64,000 nucleotides of DNA, from the NCBI GenBank assembly GCA_016222805.1, contig JACRQG010000011.1, forward strand, positions 439,191 through 503,190, read 5' to 3'. The position numbers were made by a program, and so were the translations under genes. The stretch comes from Verrucomicrobiota bacterium (GTDB lineage Bacteria > Verrucomicrobiota > Verrucomicrobiia > Opitutales > Opitutaceae). The number at the start of each line of letters is the position of its first letter. Position 1 is the stretch's first letter. Below are positions 50,328-59,882 of this stretch, in pieces. Below the pieces are notes generated by a model. It was given only the letters and a program-made list of their open reading frames with translations. It did not search any database and was not told the origin of the DNA.

Positions 50328-51788
50328 TTAGTGGCCGGCCCCGAGGCGGACCGTGCCGAGCACCTGCCAGTTGCCGGCCCGCTCGAGGGCGTTTCCAAGC
50401 AGGAGGGAGGGCTGGCGATCCTCCGGCTTCCGCCGGATTCCGACGGCGAGGCGGTAGGTGCCGGGCCGCGCCCGGCTGAACGCGAGCGTCTCGGTCACCG
50501 TGAGGGACTGATCGGATTTCCACTCCGCCGGGCGGGAGGCGACGGCCTCGCACGTGTCGGCCACGGCACCGTCAGGGGCCAGCAGGGCGAACGAAACCCG
50601 GGCCGGTTCGAAGAGGCGCGCCACGCCGCGGTTCTCCCACGTGAGGCGGATGGAGTCGCCGGCGCCCACGCCGAGGGTTGCCGGATAGCGTGCCTCGCTG
50701 AGCACGAAATGAAAGCCAAGCCGGTTTGCCAAGCGCGTGACGAGCTCCGGTTCTTCCTGCCACAGCGTGAGGCCGGACTTTCCGCCGCGACTCAAGTCGC
50801 AGTACGCGGGCTTGCCGCGTTCGATGCACTCTTCCAGCGGGTGCCCGTAGCCGTTCTTGTCCTTGCGACCCTCCCACCAGCCCAGTTCCTTGAGCATCTC
50901 GTAGGGGCCGAAAAGCTCGAATACGGCCGGCATCAGGCCTTCGCAGCGAAGGGTCTCGCTTCCGTTGCTGTTGCCGCAGATGCCGTCGCGGCGCATCCCG
51001 ATCCCGACGGAGACCGCCCAGTCGTAGACGGCCTCGAACTTCCGGTTGCCGCCCGGGACGACCAGACGGGTTCGGCGGAAGGCGTCGCGATGCAGTTGGA
51101 GATGCCGCTGGAAGTCTCCGGGAGAGAGGTCCGGCTTGCGGAAGGGGTGCATGTGCGCCTCGCCCCAGTTGCCGTAGGAGCGGATGTCGAGGAAGGCGAT
51201 CCGGGGGTGGCCGTCGTAGCGCGCCGCGAGCGCCTTCACGAAGCGCTCCAGTTTTTGCAGGAAGATGGGATCGTCGAAGACCGGCACCAGTTTCTTTCCA
51301 GGGGTGCCGGTGGTGCGCAGCTTCGGGTCAACCAGGTCAAACGTGTCGTGCTTCGCGCCGGCCTCGAAGACCCATTGCGGCGAAACCCAGAAGTCGCTCG
51401 AATGCGAATTCGCGCACATGACGCCGAAGGCGAAGTCCTTTCCGGCGGCGGCCCAACCGGCGATGTCCTGGTCGATGATCTCCCACTTGAACTCTCCTTC
51501 CTTCGGTTCGAGGGCGCCCCATCGGTAGCGCGTGTAACCCAGCGAGACGAGGTCGAGCACCTCGCGTGGCTGGTTGCGGGCGGAGCCGTAGGCCACCCAG
51601 CCCTTGCCGGGATTGACTACCGGTCCGCGCGCGAGGGGCGGTGTCACAATCACGGTACCGCCTTCCTGGCGAACCCCTGGCGATCGCGGCGAATCGCCGG
51701 TTTCGGCCGTGCGCACCGTTGAGGAGAGAAGCACGGCGACGAGCAGGACGCCCGGGCGGGCCGGGAAGGCGGGCACATTCATGGGCAA
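50328..51788 (-). CDS. DUF4832-type secreted TIM-barrel glycosidase-like protein
   Basis: 486 aa with signal 'ARPGVLLVAVLLSSTVRTAE'. It starts like the DUF4874/DUF4832 group ('GPVVNPGKGWVAYGSARN', 'YTRYRWGALEPKEGEFKWEIID'), which is similar to clan GH-A beta-galactosidase barrels ('PRIAFLDIRSYGNWGEAHMHPF' carries the likely acid/base Glu). A C-terminal sandwich ('DSIRLTWENRGVARLFEPARVSFAL') follows. No reaction is proven for the family. It is the last gene of the minus-strand group 57536-50328, 86 bases after the TonB receptor, and converges with the GH105 gene. Confidence 0.82.
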   Translation of the reverse strand: MPMNVPAFPARPGVLLVAVLLSSTVRTAETGDSPRSPGVRQEGGTVIVTPPLARGPVVNPGKGWVAYGSARNQPREVLDLVSLGYTRYRWGALEPKEGEFKWEIIDQDIAGWAAAGKDFAFGVMCANSHSSDFWVSPQWVFEAGAKHDTFDLVDPKLRTTGTPGKKLVPVFDDPIFLQKLERFVKALAARYDGHPRIAFLDIRSYGNWGEAHMHPFRKPDLSPGDFQRHLQLHRDAFRRTRLVVPGGNRKFEAVYDWAVSVGIGMRRDGICGNSNGSETLRCEGLMPAVFELFGPYEMLKELGWWEGRKDKNGYGHPLEECIERGKPAYCDLSRGGKSGLTLWQEEPELVTRLANRLGFHFVLSEARYPATLGVGAGDSIRLTWENRGVARLFEPARVSFALLAPDGAVADTCEAVASRPAEWKSDQSLTVTETLAFSRARPGTYRLAVGIRRKPEDRQPSLLLGNALERAGNWQVLGTVRLGAGH

Positions 51789-51874
51789 AGGGTGGATCCG
51801 GGAATATCGGTTCTCGTCAGCGAATCCGAACTTCGGTCGCGCCAGGTGTCGCGGATTGAGCCGGCGGCCCGGGC

Positions 51875-54800
51875 TCAGAACGAGAGGCTGTTGGTCCAGA
51901 CGTAGGAGCGTGGCTGGCCGTAGAACGTGACGGCGAGATTGGCGGGGACGGTGAAGCCGCTCCCGTTGTTCGGTAGCGTTCCGAGCACGTAATGGTTGAA
52001 CACGTTGTCGACGTTGACCTGCGTGGTCCAGAGATAGCGCCGGCCGAGCTTGCGGCGGTAGGAGACGACTCCATTGACCTGCCAGGTGTCGGGCGAGGCG
52101 AAGAGTTCCCGGCCGCCGCCGGGAGTGTTGTAGTAGAAAGTGCGGTTCTTCAGGCCGAGCGCCACTGTCCCGCCCACACCGAGACCGTTGAGGAGATGGT
52201 CGCCGGTGAACGTGTAGTGGTTGGTGAGCACGAGGCGGTATTGGGCGTAGCCCACCGTGTATTCGCCCTTCCGCGCCACGACGGTTTCGCCCTTGGCGCC
52301 GTTGGGGTCCGACCAGAAGTAGGGGATTTCGGAGAGGGGCAGGCCGGTTCGGCCGGTGAGCGCGGTGCCGTTGGCGCCGACGAAATACTGGAGCACGCGG
52401 CGGACGTTGCTGGCCGGGAGGCGGCCGTTGTCGTCGGCGGGCTGCGCCCAGTACTGCCCGGTGCGGTCATTCATCATCGCCAGGGTGAGCGGCTGCCATT
52501 CCCCCTGGCCCTGGATCGTGGCCGGGTCGATCTGCCGGTTCAGGTTGGCGATGTTGGCAGTGATGACCGCGGGCGTGACGGGAACAAGGAAGGGCGCGCC
52601 ATTCTGGTAGGTGACGGCGCCGTTGCGCACGTGAAATTGGTCGTTCCAGAGCAGCGGGTATTTCTTATCGGAGAGATTCTGACCGTCGGCGGTGGTGGCG
52701 GCCAGGCGGAGGCGCCAGTTGGGCGTGGGCGTGGCGGTGAGGATGAGTTCGAGACCGCGGGTCGTGCGGTCGAGGTTGGTCCACTGATTCTTGGCGCCGG
52801 CGGGTCCGTTGTGGGCGCCATTGAGACCGGTGGGGTTGATGAGGTCGCGCACGCCGGTTCCGGCGTTGATCATCTCGTCCTTCGAGTGGGTAAGGAAGGC
52901 CTGGACCGAGCCGGAGTAGCGCTGATCGCGCGAGGTGAACTTGAGGCCAGCCTCGTGACCGGTGCCACTGGAGGTCCGCGGGGCGTTGCCGAGGGGATCG
53001 TTGGCGTTGACGAGCGGGATGTTGTAGGTGCTGGAGAAGCTGTAGTAGGGCCGGAGCGACTCGGTGAGGCGGGCGTTGAGACCGAGGTTGTAGCTGCGGT
53101 TGCCGGCGGTGGATTCGGCCCAGGGCTCGGCAACCGTCGCGGTGATGTTGGGCGTGCGCTTGAAGTTCTCGTTGGCGCGCACGCCGACGAGCGTGGCGAG
53201 GCGATCGCCCCACCAGCTGGTGTAGTTCGAGGCATAGAAACCGGCGGTGCGGTTTTCCCAGTGGTGGCCGTCGTTGTTCTGTCCGCTCACGCCGGCGAGG
53301 CCGGCCAACTGCGCGAGGCCGAGGGGATTGTTCGGCCGCACCCACGAGGGATCGCGGGGATTGTTGGGCATGCGCACGTAGTTGGCGCCGCCCCAGGTGA
53401 GGCGGGGCGAAAGCCAGCCGCCCCGGGGCAGCGGCTTCTTCTGGGGGCCGTTGGCGACCGACCACCAGAGCCGCGGCATCGGTGTACGGCCGAGGTTGGT
53501 GGGTAGGCGCGGATCATAGACCACATTGAAATCGCCATCGGCAAGGTAGTAGCCGTAGTCGGTCGGACCGGAGTCGGCCCACTCGATGTCGTAGCCAAGG
53601 AGCGTCTGGGTGCGGGCGCGATCGCCGAAGAAGGCGTGCGTGAGCATGGCGGCACCCCGGGCGGCCCAGCGGCGGGTGGGTTGTTCGACGTCGGCGAGCG
53701 TGGCGCCGTTGGCCCACTCGTTGAGGGGATTGCCGTTGAGGAGCGGAGCGCTGAGGTTGGCGATGCCGCCGTTGGCGCGGTCGGACTGGTAGTCGTTGTA
53801 GAGGACGTTGAACTGGGTGGACAACCAACGCGTCCAGACGGTTTCGGTCAGGACGGCGGCGGTCTTGTTGGTCACGTACTCGGATGCAGCCCAGCCGGCC
53901 CAGGCATTGAGGTTGTCCCAGGTGAGCTTGCCGTCGGCGATGGCCCCGCGCGGCCACGGCTGGCCGGTGGCGGGATTGACGGCGCCGGCGAGCTGGTTGC
54001 GCAGCAGGTAGGCGAGGCCGAAGTTGTGGCGCGGGTCGGTCGCGGCATTGGTGAAGGCGATGTTCTCCTGGTTGGTGTTGAGGATGCGTTGGTTGATCGT
54101 CTGCTGCGTCTGCAGGCGCACGACGGTGCGGAGAGGATCGAGCTTGAGGGCGACCTGGCCGTAGTAGCCCTGGGTTTCGTAGCCGATGAAGAGCCGGCGG
54201 TAGCGCTGGGTGTCGTCGAGCAGGGCGAGCCGGAAGGCGATCCAGTCGTTGCCGGCGTTGAAATCGAGCTGGGCCTGCTTGGAGCCGAACTGGTCGATGC
54301 GCCAGGTCGCGGAGCCCCGCCGCTGGTTGAAGGTGGCGCGCTTGGACACGGTGTTGACCGTGCCGCCGGCACCGCCCGCGCCGTAGAGCAGGCCCTGCGG
54401 GCCGCGCACCACATCGGCACGCTCCACGTCGAACGTGCTGGTGATGCCGACGGCGGTGGAGCCGAAGTTGTTGGCGGCTCCCGTGGCGGCAAAACCGTCG
54501 CGCCGGATCGCCCCGCCGCCCGTGCCGCGGATGCCGATGGTCTGGTTGCCCACGCGATCGCCGGGCTGCTGCGAGAGCGCGTCGGAGTCGGGATTCGACA
54601 TGACCGTGCCGGCGCCCGCGCCGTAGCCGTTGAGCATCTCTTCGACGGAGGTGACGGCGATGTCGCGCATGAACTCGGCAGTGAAGATGTCGGCGGAGAC
54701 CGGGGTCTGGTGCAGGGCGGTATTGAACTGCGTGAGCGAATTCGAGTTCAGTGCGCCGTAACTGCGGTCGGCCTCGCCCCGAACCTCGAAGGGGTTGAGC

Positions 54801-54928
54801 GTGACGTAGTCCTCGGCGGTTTTCCGCGTCGCGGAAGCGGGCGGGGAGGACAGGGTCGGGGCGGACTGGGAGTGAAGCAAAGAGACAGCGCCAAGCAGGC
54901 AGAGCGCAGCAGGCAGGAAGGGTTTCAT
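51875..54928 (-). CDS. TonB-dependent outer-membrane receptor
   Basis: 1017 aa starting at ATG 54928 ('MKPFLPAALCLLGAVSLLHSQ' signal); 14 upstream in-frame codons are judged spurious. The plug begins 'YVTLNPFEVRGEADRSYGALNS' and includes 'VERADVVRGPQGLLYGAGGAGGTVNTVSKRATF', the standard 'RGPxGLLYGxGxxGG' turn. The barrel ends 'YGQPRSYVWTNSLSF' with terminal Phe for Bam-dependent assembly. It belongs to the FhuA-like half of the family rather than SusC, and there is no SusD. With the neighbouring PL22-like, TIM-barrel and DUF4832 genes it probably imports a sugar, although receptors of this type can also take siderophores. Confidence 0.92.
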   Translation of the reverse strand: MKPFLPAALCLLGAVSLLHSQSAPTLSSPPASATRKTAEDYVTLNPFEVRGEADRSYGALNSNSLTQFNTALHQTPVSADIFTAEFMRDIAVTSVEEMLNGYGAGAGTVMSNPDSDALSQQPGDRVGNQTIGIRGTGGGAIRRDGFAATGAANNFGSTAVGITSTFDVERADVVRGPQGLLYGAGGAGGTVNTVSKRATFNQRRGSATWRIDQFGSKQAQLDFNAGNDWIAFRLALLDDTQRYRRLFIGYETQGYYGQVALKLDPLRTVVRLQTQQTINQRILNTNQENIAFTNAATDPRHNFGLAYLLRNQLAGAVNPATGQPWPRGAIADGKLTWDNLNAWAGWAASEYVTNKTAAVLTETVWTRWLSTQFNVLYNDYQSDRANGGIANLSAPLLNGNPLNEWANGATLADVEQPTRRWAARGAAMLTHAFFGDRARTQTLLGYDIEWADSGPTDYGYYLADGDFNVVYDPRLPTNLGRTPMPRLWWSVANGPQKKPLPRGGWLSPRLTWGGANYVRMPNNPRDPSWVRPNNPLGLAQLAGLAGVSGQNNDGHHWENRTAGFYASNYTSWWGDRLATLVGVRANENFKRTPNITATVAEPWAESTAGNRSYNLGLNARLTESLRPYYSFSSTYNIPLVNANDPLGNAPRTSSGTGHEAGLKFTSRDQRYSGSVQAFLTHSKDEMINAGTGVRDLINPTGLNGAHNGPAGAKNQWTNLDRTTRGLELILTATPTPNWRLRLAATTADGQNLSDKKYPLLWNDQFHVRNGAVTYQNGAPFLVPVTPAVITANIANLNRQIDPATIQGQGEWQPLTLAMMNDRTGQYWAQPADDNGRLPASNVRRVLQYFVGANGTALTGRTGLPLSEIPYFWSDPNGAKGETVVARKGEYTVGYAQYRLVLTNHYTFTGDHLLNGLGVGGTVALGLKNRTFYYNTPGGGRELFASPDTWQVNGVVSYRRKLGRRYLWTTQVNVDNVFNHYVLGTLPNNGSGFTVPANLAVTFYGQPRSYVWTNSLSF

Positions 54929-54995
54929 GGGGTAGGGAGAGGTTGGGCGGGCCGGGACTGGCGCCGACAAGGCTGGGAGCGGACGACGCTCTCCG

Positions 54996-55970
54996 TCAGG
55001 TAGTGGCAGCGGCGATACCCTCTCGCATGCCCTTCAGGACCGCGAGCACCTCGGCTGCGGGGTCGTAGTCCTTGCGGCCCATCGGCAGGGTCTCGATCGG
55101 CACAAACCCGCGGTAGCCGCCGTCGGCGAGAATCTTCATCAGGCGCTTGAAGTCGGCGCGGGGGGACTTGAGGTCGCTTCCCAGGGTCTCCTTCACCTGC
55201 CAGCCGACGGCATACGGCACCATCATCGCGATATCCGCGTAGGGATCGGGAGTCAGGTACTTGCCCGTGTCGACCAGCGCTCCGCAAAACGGGTGGTCAA
55301 CACGTTGGAGCAGGCGGAGGTGTTCCGGGCCCGAGTTGATGAAATCACCGTGGTTCTGCACCCCCACGACGACGCCGAACTTCTGACCATGCTCCGCGCA
55401 GGCGCGCAGGTCGTCGGCCATCCACCGCTCCACCTCGTCCCGCGCGGCGCCGCAGGCGGCCACGCGCCAGTCCTTGAACGGGCTCTGCGGCCCGGCGAAG
55501 ACCCGGATCACGGAGCCACCGAGCCGGGCGGTGGCCTCGATCCAGTCCTTGGTGAGCTTCACCCCGGTCGCGCGCACGGCCCGGTCGGCGACGGCAAAAT
55601 CGTTTCGCACGCCGGTGCCGTTGATGACGACGCCCTGGGTGTGGGCATGGCGCTTGATGCGGCTGATGAACGCCTCGGAGGGCACTTGGGGGTACTCAGG
55701 AAAGAAGTACCCCGTCATGTCCATCGCCTCGAGGTTGTGGCGGGCGCAGAAATCGCAGATCCCGAACAGATCGATGCCCTGGCCCGGCTCCTTCTTGTTC
55801 AAGGTCAGGAGATCGGAGAAGGAGTAGATGTTGAGAGCGGGGCGGAGAAGACTCCGTCCGGTGCGGCGCCGTGCTTCCAGGGCAGAGAGCGGGTTGGCGG
55901 CGGCGAGGGAGCCGAGGAGGGCGACGCGGAGAAACTGGCGACGAGAGGAGGCGGGGCGGGGCGTTGGCAT
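54996..55970 (-). CDS. Sugar phosphate isomerase/epimerase-type TIM-barrel protein, Tat-exported
   Basis: 324 aa. A twin-arginine signal 'SSRRQFLRVALLGSLAAANPL' precedes an AP-endonuclease-2-type TIM barrel: 'LNIYSFSDLLTLNKKEPGQGIDLFGICDFCARHNLEAMDMTGYFF', 'VIRVFAGPQ', 'VVVGVQNHGDFINSG', 'ALVDTGKYLTPDPYADIAMM' and 'GFVPIETLPMG'. The His, Asp and Glu at barrel ends ('QNHGD', 'DTGKY', 'PIETLP') fit a divalent metal site. Such exported members often pair with Gfo/Idh/MocA proteins in 3-keto-sugar pathways; one is present at 39378. It lies 67 bases upstream of the TonB receptor on the same strand. Confidence 0.88.
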   Translation of the reverse strand: MPTPRPASSRRQFLRVALLGSLAAANPLSALEARRRTGRSLLRPALNIYSFSDLLTLNKKEPGQGIDLFGICDFCARHNLEAMDMTGYFFPEYPQVPSEAFISRIKRHAHTQGVVINGTGVRNDFAVADRAVRATGVKLTKDWIEATARLGGSVIRVFAGPQSPFKDWRVAACGAARDEVERWMADDLRACAEHGQKFGVVVGVQNHGDFINSGPEHLRLLQRVDHPFCGALVDTGKYLTPDPYADIAMMVPYAVGWQVKETLGSDLKSPRADFKRLMKILADGGYRGFVPIETLPMGRKDYDPAAEVLAVLKGMREGIAAATT

Positions 55971-56105
55971 CGGGCAGTGCCAACTTACCTAGCACGCGCG
56001 CCGACGCCGTGCAAGTGGCCTCGATCCGCTGTGGTCTGCGGCGCCGGGATGAAAACTGGCGCAGGCCGTCTCGACGGCGGCCGGTGCGTTCGCACCACCG
56101 CGTTC

Positions 56106-57536
56106 CTACGGCGTTCCGACGAGCCGGCGCTGGCCGGGGCTGCGCTGGAGCCACGCGGCCGGGACGGGGACCACGCAGAGGTTCAGCGAGCGGCCATCTT
56201 CCGCCAGCATCGCCGTTTGGATCTCGATGCGCGTGCTGTCGGAGCTGAAGGTGGGGTGCAGGTGATCGGCCGCGGTGGTCCGGTGTCCGAGGTCTGCCAG
56301 GAGAACGGTTTCACCCGTGTGTCGGTCCGTCAGCCAGAGGCGGTACTGAAAATCATCGGCCACCGCCCAGCGCCCATCGGGCGACCCGTGCACATGCCAG
56401 ACCGACCGCCCCGGATCACCGAACGGCACCTGGCTGACGATGCGCATCTCCCGCGTCCGCAGGTTGACGATGCCCAGGCCCGTCGGGTGTTCGGCGGTTC
56501 CCGCCGGACCCCACTCCGAGGGAGAGTCGATGCGGCGGTGGCCGACAATCGCGAGCGCCACCTCGTCGCGCGTGATCACCGCCTCGTGCGTGACCCATTC
56601 GTAGGGTGCTTCCGGATACAGAAGGCGCAGTCCCGTCCCGTCGGAGCGGACCGTCCAGGTGCGTTGCGGAGCCTTGCCGCCGGTTTCCCAGCAGAAGACG
56701 ATTTCGCCCGGCACCCAGGGATTGGTCTGCACGTGCCCAATCTGGAACGGCACCGAAATGATGTGGCGGATCTCCCCTGTCCGGAGGTCCATGCTGGCCA
56801 GGCCAGTCGGCCCGGCCCCCAGGGCCCGGGGACCGAACGCCGGCTCGGGCTTCGTCTCCGGGGGCAGATGGCGGGCCGCGGCCTCCCGGGCCACCCGAAA
56901 GTACGCGAAGTGCTCGCTCGCATCGATCGCTAGATCGCCACCCGCGCCGAGTTCGGTCGGGATGATTCCGCAGACGTGTTCGTAGACCCCGGCGCCCTGC
57001 AAGTTGCCCGCGTCACTGTCGGCCAGCAGCCGGGCGAGATCTACCCGCACGACCTGCATCGGTCCCCGCGGACCGCCGCGGCCCTGGCGTTCGAGAGTGG
57101 CGGGAGCCGGGGCAGTCGAACCTGCCGGTGGGACTCCGGTCTTCGCGACCATCGCGCCTTCCGCGGCCGGGGTGGGCCGCAGGAAGTAGAGATTCATCGT
57201 GCGGTCGGCGAGGCAGAGCATGCCGGTGTAGCCCCCTTCCGTGACCTGCACGATGGCGCCGTTCGCTTCGTTGACCGCCATCGCCTGACCGGGCACCCGG
57301 CTCGACCGGAAGACCACCCATTTGCCGTCTGCCGTCCATTGATGGTGGGTTGGGTAGATCTTGGAATCACCCGCCGGTTGGGTGGTCAGAAAGGTCAGCG
57401 GCACGCCCGTCACGGGGTCGGGCACGATGCGTTTTTCGGAGGGAAAGCGGCGGCCGATTTGCGCGGGCGCCGCGACCGTGAGCGCCAGGGTAGCGGTGAT
57501 GCCACACACGATCAGGCGAGCGGAGGAGTGGGGCAT
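56106..57536 (-). CDS. Oligogalacturonate lyase-like (PL22) / TolB-type propeller
   Basis: 476 aa, secreted ('LIVCGITATLALTVAAPAQIGRRF'). It is a seven-bladed propeller with repeated 'HxxWTxDGKWVVFRS' strands: 'THHQWTADGKWVVFRSSR', 'WVTHEAVITRDEVALAIVGHRR', 'WHVHGSPDGRWAVADDFQ', 'HLHPTFSSDSTRIEIQT'. The regularly placed His residues match the metal-binding set of PL22 oligogalacturonate lyases, and 'PDPVTGVPLTFLTT' is also typical of that group. PL22 degrades unsaturated digalacturonate. ATG 57536 starts the signal; the longer frame upstream runs through the tRNA region and is not credible. First gene of a minus-strand group. Confidence 0.78.
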   Translation of the reverse strand: MPHSSARLIVCGITATLALTVAAPAQIGRRFPSEKRIVPDPVTGVPLTFLTTQPAGDSKIYPTHHQWTADGKWVVFRSSRVPGQAMAVNEANGAIVQVTEGGYTGMLCLADRTMNLYFLRPTPAAEGAMVAKTGVPPAGSTAPAPATLERQGRGGPRGPMQVVRVDLARLLADSDAGNLQGAGVYEHVCGIIPTELGAGGDLAIDASEHFAYFRVAREAAARHLPPETKPEPAFGPRALGAGPTGLASMDLRTGEIRHIISVPFQIGHVQTNPWVPGEIVFCWETGGKAPQRTWTVRSDGTGLRLLYPEAPYEWVTHEAVITRDEVALAIVGHRRIDSPSEWGPAGTAEHPTGLGIVNLRTREMRIVSQVPFGDPGRSVWHVHGSPDGRWAVADDFQYRLWLTDRHTGETVLLADLGHRTTAADHLHPTFSSDSTRIEIQTAMLAEDGRSLNLCVVPVPAAWLQRSPGQRRLVGTP

Positions 57537-57789
57537 TTTCGAATGCGTGGTTGAGAGGCGGTCACCGGATTTTCGCTTCGGCCCCGGTGCGCTGCGCAGC
57601 AGGCGGGATACGACATGCGGTTGTCCTGTTTCCTGCAGCAGGACGGCCCGAACGCGCGGGCGGTGCTGGACGTTGGGGGAATGTGGAGGTCTGCCGTTGG
57701 AACGGAGTCGAGGCGTGGGCCTGGATCCGATGTCGAATCGCGACTCGGGGTTGGAGATACTCCACGGAAGACAAAGCTCCAGAAATGGC

Positions 57790-57821
57790 GAAGGCCAACA
57801 AGTATCAAGTTGCTGGCCTTC
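57790..57821 (-). terminator. Possible terminator after tRNA-Asn
   Basis: Hairpin with 12-base arms GAAGGCCAACAA (57790-57801) and TTGCTGGCCTTC (57810-57821), one mismatch, loop of 8. It begins three bases after the tRNA's CCA on the minus strand. The T run beyond it is weak (GCCATTTC), so it may be inefficient or a processing hairpin. Confidence 0.5.
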
Positions 57822-57823
57822 AA

Positions 57824-57898
<75 letters not shown>

Positions 57899-58105
57899 GT
57901 GGTTTTGCGCGGCCTGAGCCGTGCAAAAGAGGCCGTGAGAAACAGGTCCGCCGCCGCGGTTGTCAATGCTCCTTTTGAGCGCGGGTGAGAAATTCTCGGA
58001 GATTGCTAAAGTTTTGGTTGCGTTCAGTCGGTTCGGTTCTATCTCCTCGCCCTCTTTTCCATTACGCCTGCCCCCAATTCCGGGGCGACAGGGGGAACGA
58101 AATCC

Positions 58106-58908
58106 ATGAGCAAACAGTTCAAACTCACCGTCGCCGCACGAGGCCAGACTGGCCGCAGCGCCTCCCGCCGACTTCGCAAAGCCAATCGCGTACCCGCGAT
58201 TCTCTACGGAAAGCACACCAAGCCTGAGTCGCTGTCGGTGGAAGGCCCGGAGTTCTCCCGGTTGACCAAGACCGTGGGAGATCGGGCGGTGCTCATCGAG
58301 CTGCAGCGGAGTGACAAGCCGGAAAAGGCGCTCTCCTTCCTGCAGGAGGTCCAACGGGATCCCATGACGGACAAGTATCTCCATATCGACTTCCAGGAAG
58401 TGAAGGAGAACGAGAAGTTCGAGATTCGCGTCCCGGTCCACGTCAGCGGCGAGTCCTTTGGCGTGAAGAACCAGAGCGGCGTCTTGGAAATGGTGTCGCA
58501 CACGCTCCGCATCCGCGTTCTGCCCAAGGATCTTCCCGAGGCGATCATGGTGGATGTCACCGAACTGAAGGTCGGCGAGACCATCAAGGTCGGTGAAGTG
58601 AAGCCAATCGCGGGAGTCGAGTTTCTTGATCCCAAGGGTCAGCCGGTCGTTTCGTGCGTCGAGCCGGTCGCGGAAGTTGTGCAGGAAGTCGCGGCGGCTC
58701 CGACCGCAGCCGAAGGCGCGGTTCCCGTCGAGGGTGCGGCGGCGGCAGCTCCGGGCGCGGCGGCGGCCCCTGGTGCGGCCGCTCCGGCGGCAGGCGATGC
58801 CAAGGCCGCGGCTCCGGCTGCAGGCGCCAAGCCCGACGCGCCGCCGGTGCGAAACCCGCGGCCGCCCCGGCCGCCGGCGCCAAGCCCGCTGCGCCCGCCA
58901 AGAAGTAG
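58106..58908 (+). CDS. rplY: 50S ribosomal protein L25 (CTC form), apparent frameshift near the 3' end
   Basis: L25/TL5-type 5S rRNA-binding protein with the long C-terminal domain (CTC). 'FKLTVAARGQTGRSASRRLRKANRVPAILYGKH' is the N-terminal L25 fold and 'DKYLHIDFQEVKENEKFEIRVPVHVSGE' leads into the CTC domain, which ends near residue 195. An Ala/Pro-rich tail follows. In the given sequence the frame runs on through pth to 59182, giving an implausible 358-aa protein. The other frame from about 58845 reads 'AAGAKPAAAPAAGAKPAAPAKK' and stops with TAG at 58906-58908, continuing the same tail. One base is probably missing near 58845-58852. The upstream purine-rich GGGGGAACGAAATCC supports the ATG at 58106. 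Confidence 0.88.
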
Positions 58909-58977
58909 TCGTTTCCTTCAGGTATCGCGCCCGGCGGCCGGTCCGGCCGGCAGTCGGGCGCGAACGTTCTTTGAGTC

Positions 58978-59559
58978 ATGTTTCTTCCCGTTGTCGCCGC
59001 CCTGGGAAACCCGGGCCGCGAATACGAGGGCACCCGCCACAACCTCGGCTGGGTGGTCGTCGATGCGTTCGCTCGCAAGCATGGGCTCGAGTGGCGTCGG
59101 CGCCCCGAGTTTGAAGCCGAGGTGGCTCGGTGGGAGGTGGAGGGTGGCACCCGCTGGCTGGTCAAACCGCAGACGTTCATGAACGCGAGTGGGAGGGCGG
59201 TCGGCGCACTGGCCCGCTACTTCCGGGTGGAGCTTGGGGAGATCGCGGCCGTCTACGACGACCTCACGATCGAACTGGGCCTCATCAAGGTGACCGTAGG
59301 CGGCAGCGCCGGGGGCCACAACGGCGTGACCAGCCTAATTGAACACCTCGGCCCCGGCTTCGTCCGGTACCGCCTCGGCATCGGCCCCAAGGAGCCTCCG
59401 CAAATTGACCTGGCCGATTTCGTCCTGGGAAGATTCACCACCGAACAGCAGATCATCGTTTCACAACTGACCGACCACTACGTGGCCGGCCTCGACCTCC
59501 TCCTTTCGCGCGGAATCGAGACCGCCATGAACCAACTTAACCGCAGAGACAAAAAATGA
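58978..59559 (+). CDS. pth: Peptidyl-tRNA hydrolase
   Basis: 193 aa, normal length. It cleaves the ester bond of peptidyl-tRNA released from ribosomes. The motifs 'VAALGNPGREYEGTRHNLGWVVVDAFA' (with catalytic His and neighbouring Asn), 'LVKPQTFMNASGRAVGALARYF', 'VYDDLTIELGLIKV' (catalytic Asp) and 'GGSAGGHNGVTSLIEHLG' are all intact, as is 'RYRLGIGPKEP'. The gene usually follows rplY, as here. Its stop overlaps the rpsF start (ATGA). Confidence 0.96.
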   Translation: MFLPVVAALGNPGREYEGTRHNLGWVVVDAFARKHGLEWRRRPEFEAEVARWEVEGGTRWLVKPQTFMNASGRAVGALARYFRVELGEIAAVYDDLTIELGLIKVTVGGSAGGHNGVTSLIEHLGPGFVRYRLGIGPKEPPQIDLADFVLGRFTTEQQIIVSQLTDHYVAGLDLLLSRGIETAMNQLNRRDKK

Positions 59560-59852
59560 ATTCGTCCCATCGCAATTACCGCGCCTCGTTTATCCTCGAT
59601 AACCGCGGCAAAGAGGAGACCATCGACCAGATCGTCGACGGCATCAAGAAGGTCATCTCCGAGATCAAAGGGGAGGTCACGGGCGTGGAGAATGTCGGCA
59701 AGCGCGACTTCGCCCGGGTGACCGACCGGAAATTCACGGGGGCCCATTACGTGCAAATCGCCTTCTCCGGTCCGGCCGATGCCCCGGCCCATCTGCGGGA
59801 GAAGCTCCGGCTGAACGGCAGCGTCTACCGCACCTTCATCCAATCGGCCTAA
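59556..59852 (+). CDS. rpsF: 30S ribosomal protein S6
   Basis: 98 aa with the S6 ferredoxin-like fold: 'NYRASFILDNRGKEETIDQIVDGIKKVISEIKGEVTGVENVGKRDFARV' and 'HYVQIAFSGPADAPAHLREKLRLNGSVYRTFI'. S6 binds the central domain of 16S rRNA with S18. It is coupled to pth by a 4-base overlap and followed by ssb after 30 bases. No S18 gene is found in this block. Confidence 0.95.
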   Translation: MNSSHRNYRASFILDNRGKEETIDQIVDGIKKVISEIKGEVTGVENVGKRDFARVTDRKFTGAHYVQIAFSGPADAPAHLREKLRLNGSVYRTFIQSA

Positions 59853-59882
59853 CCTTCAACGGCGCCCCTGCGCCTTCACCCC

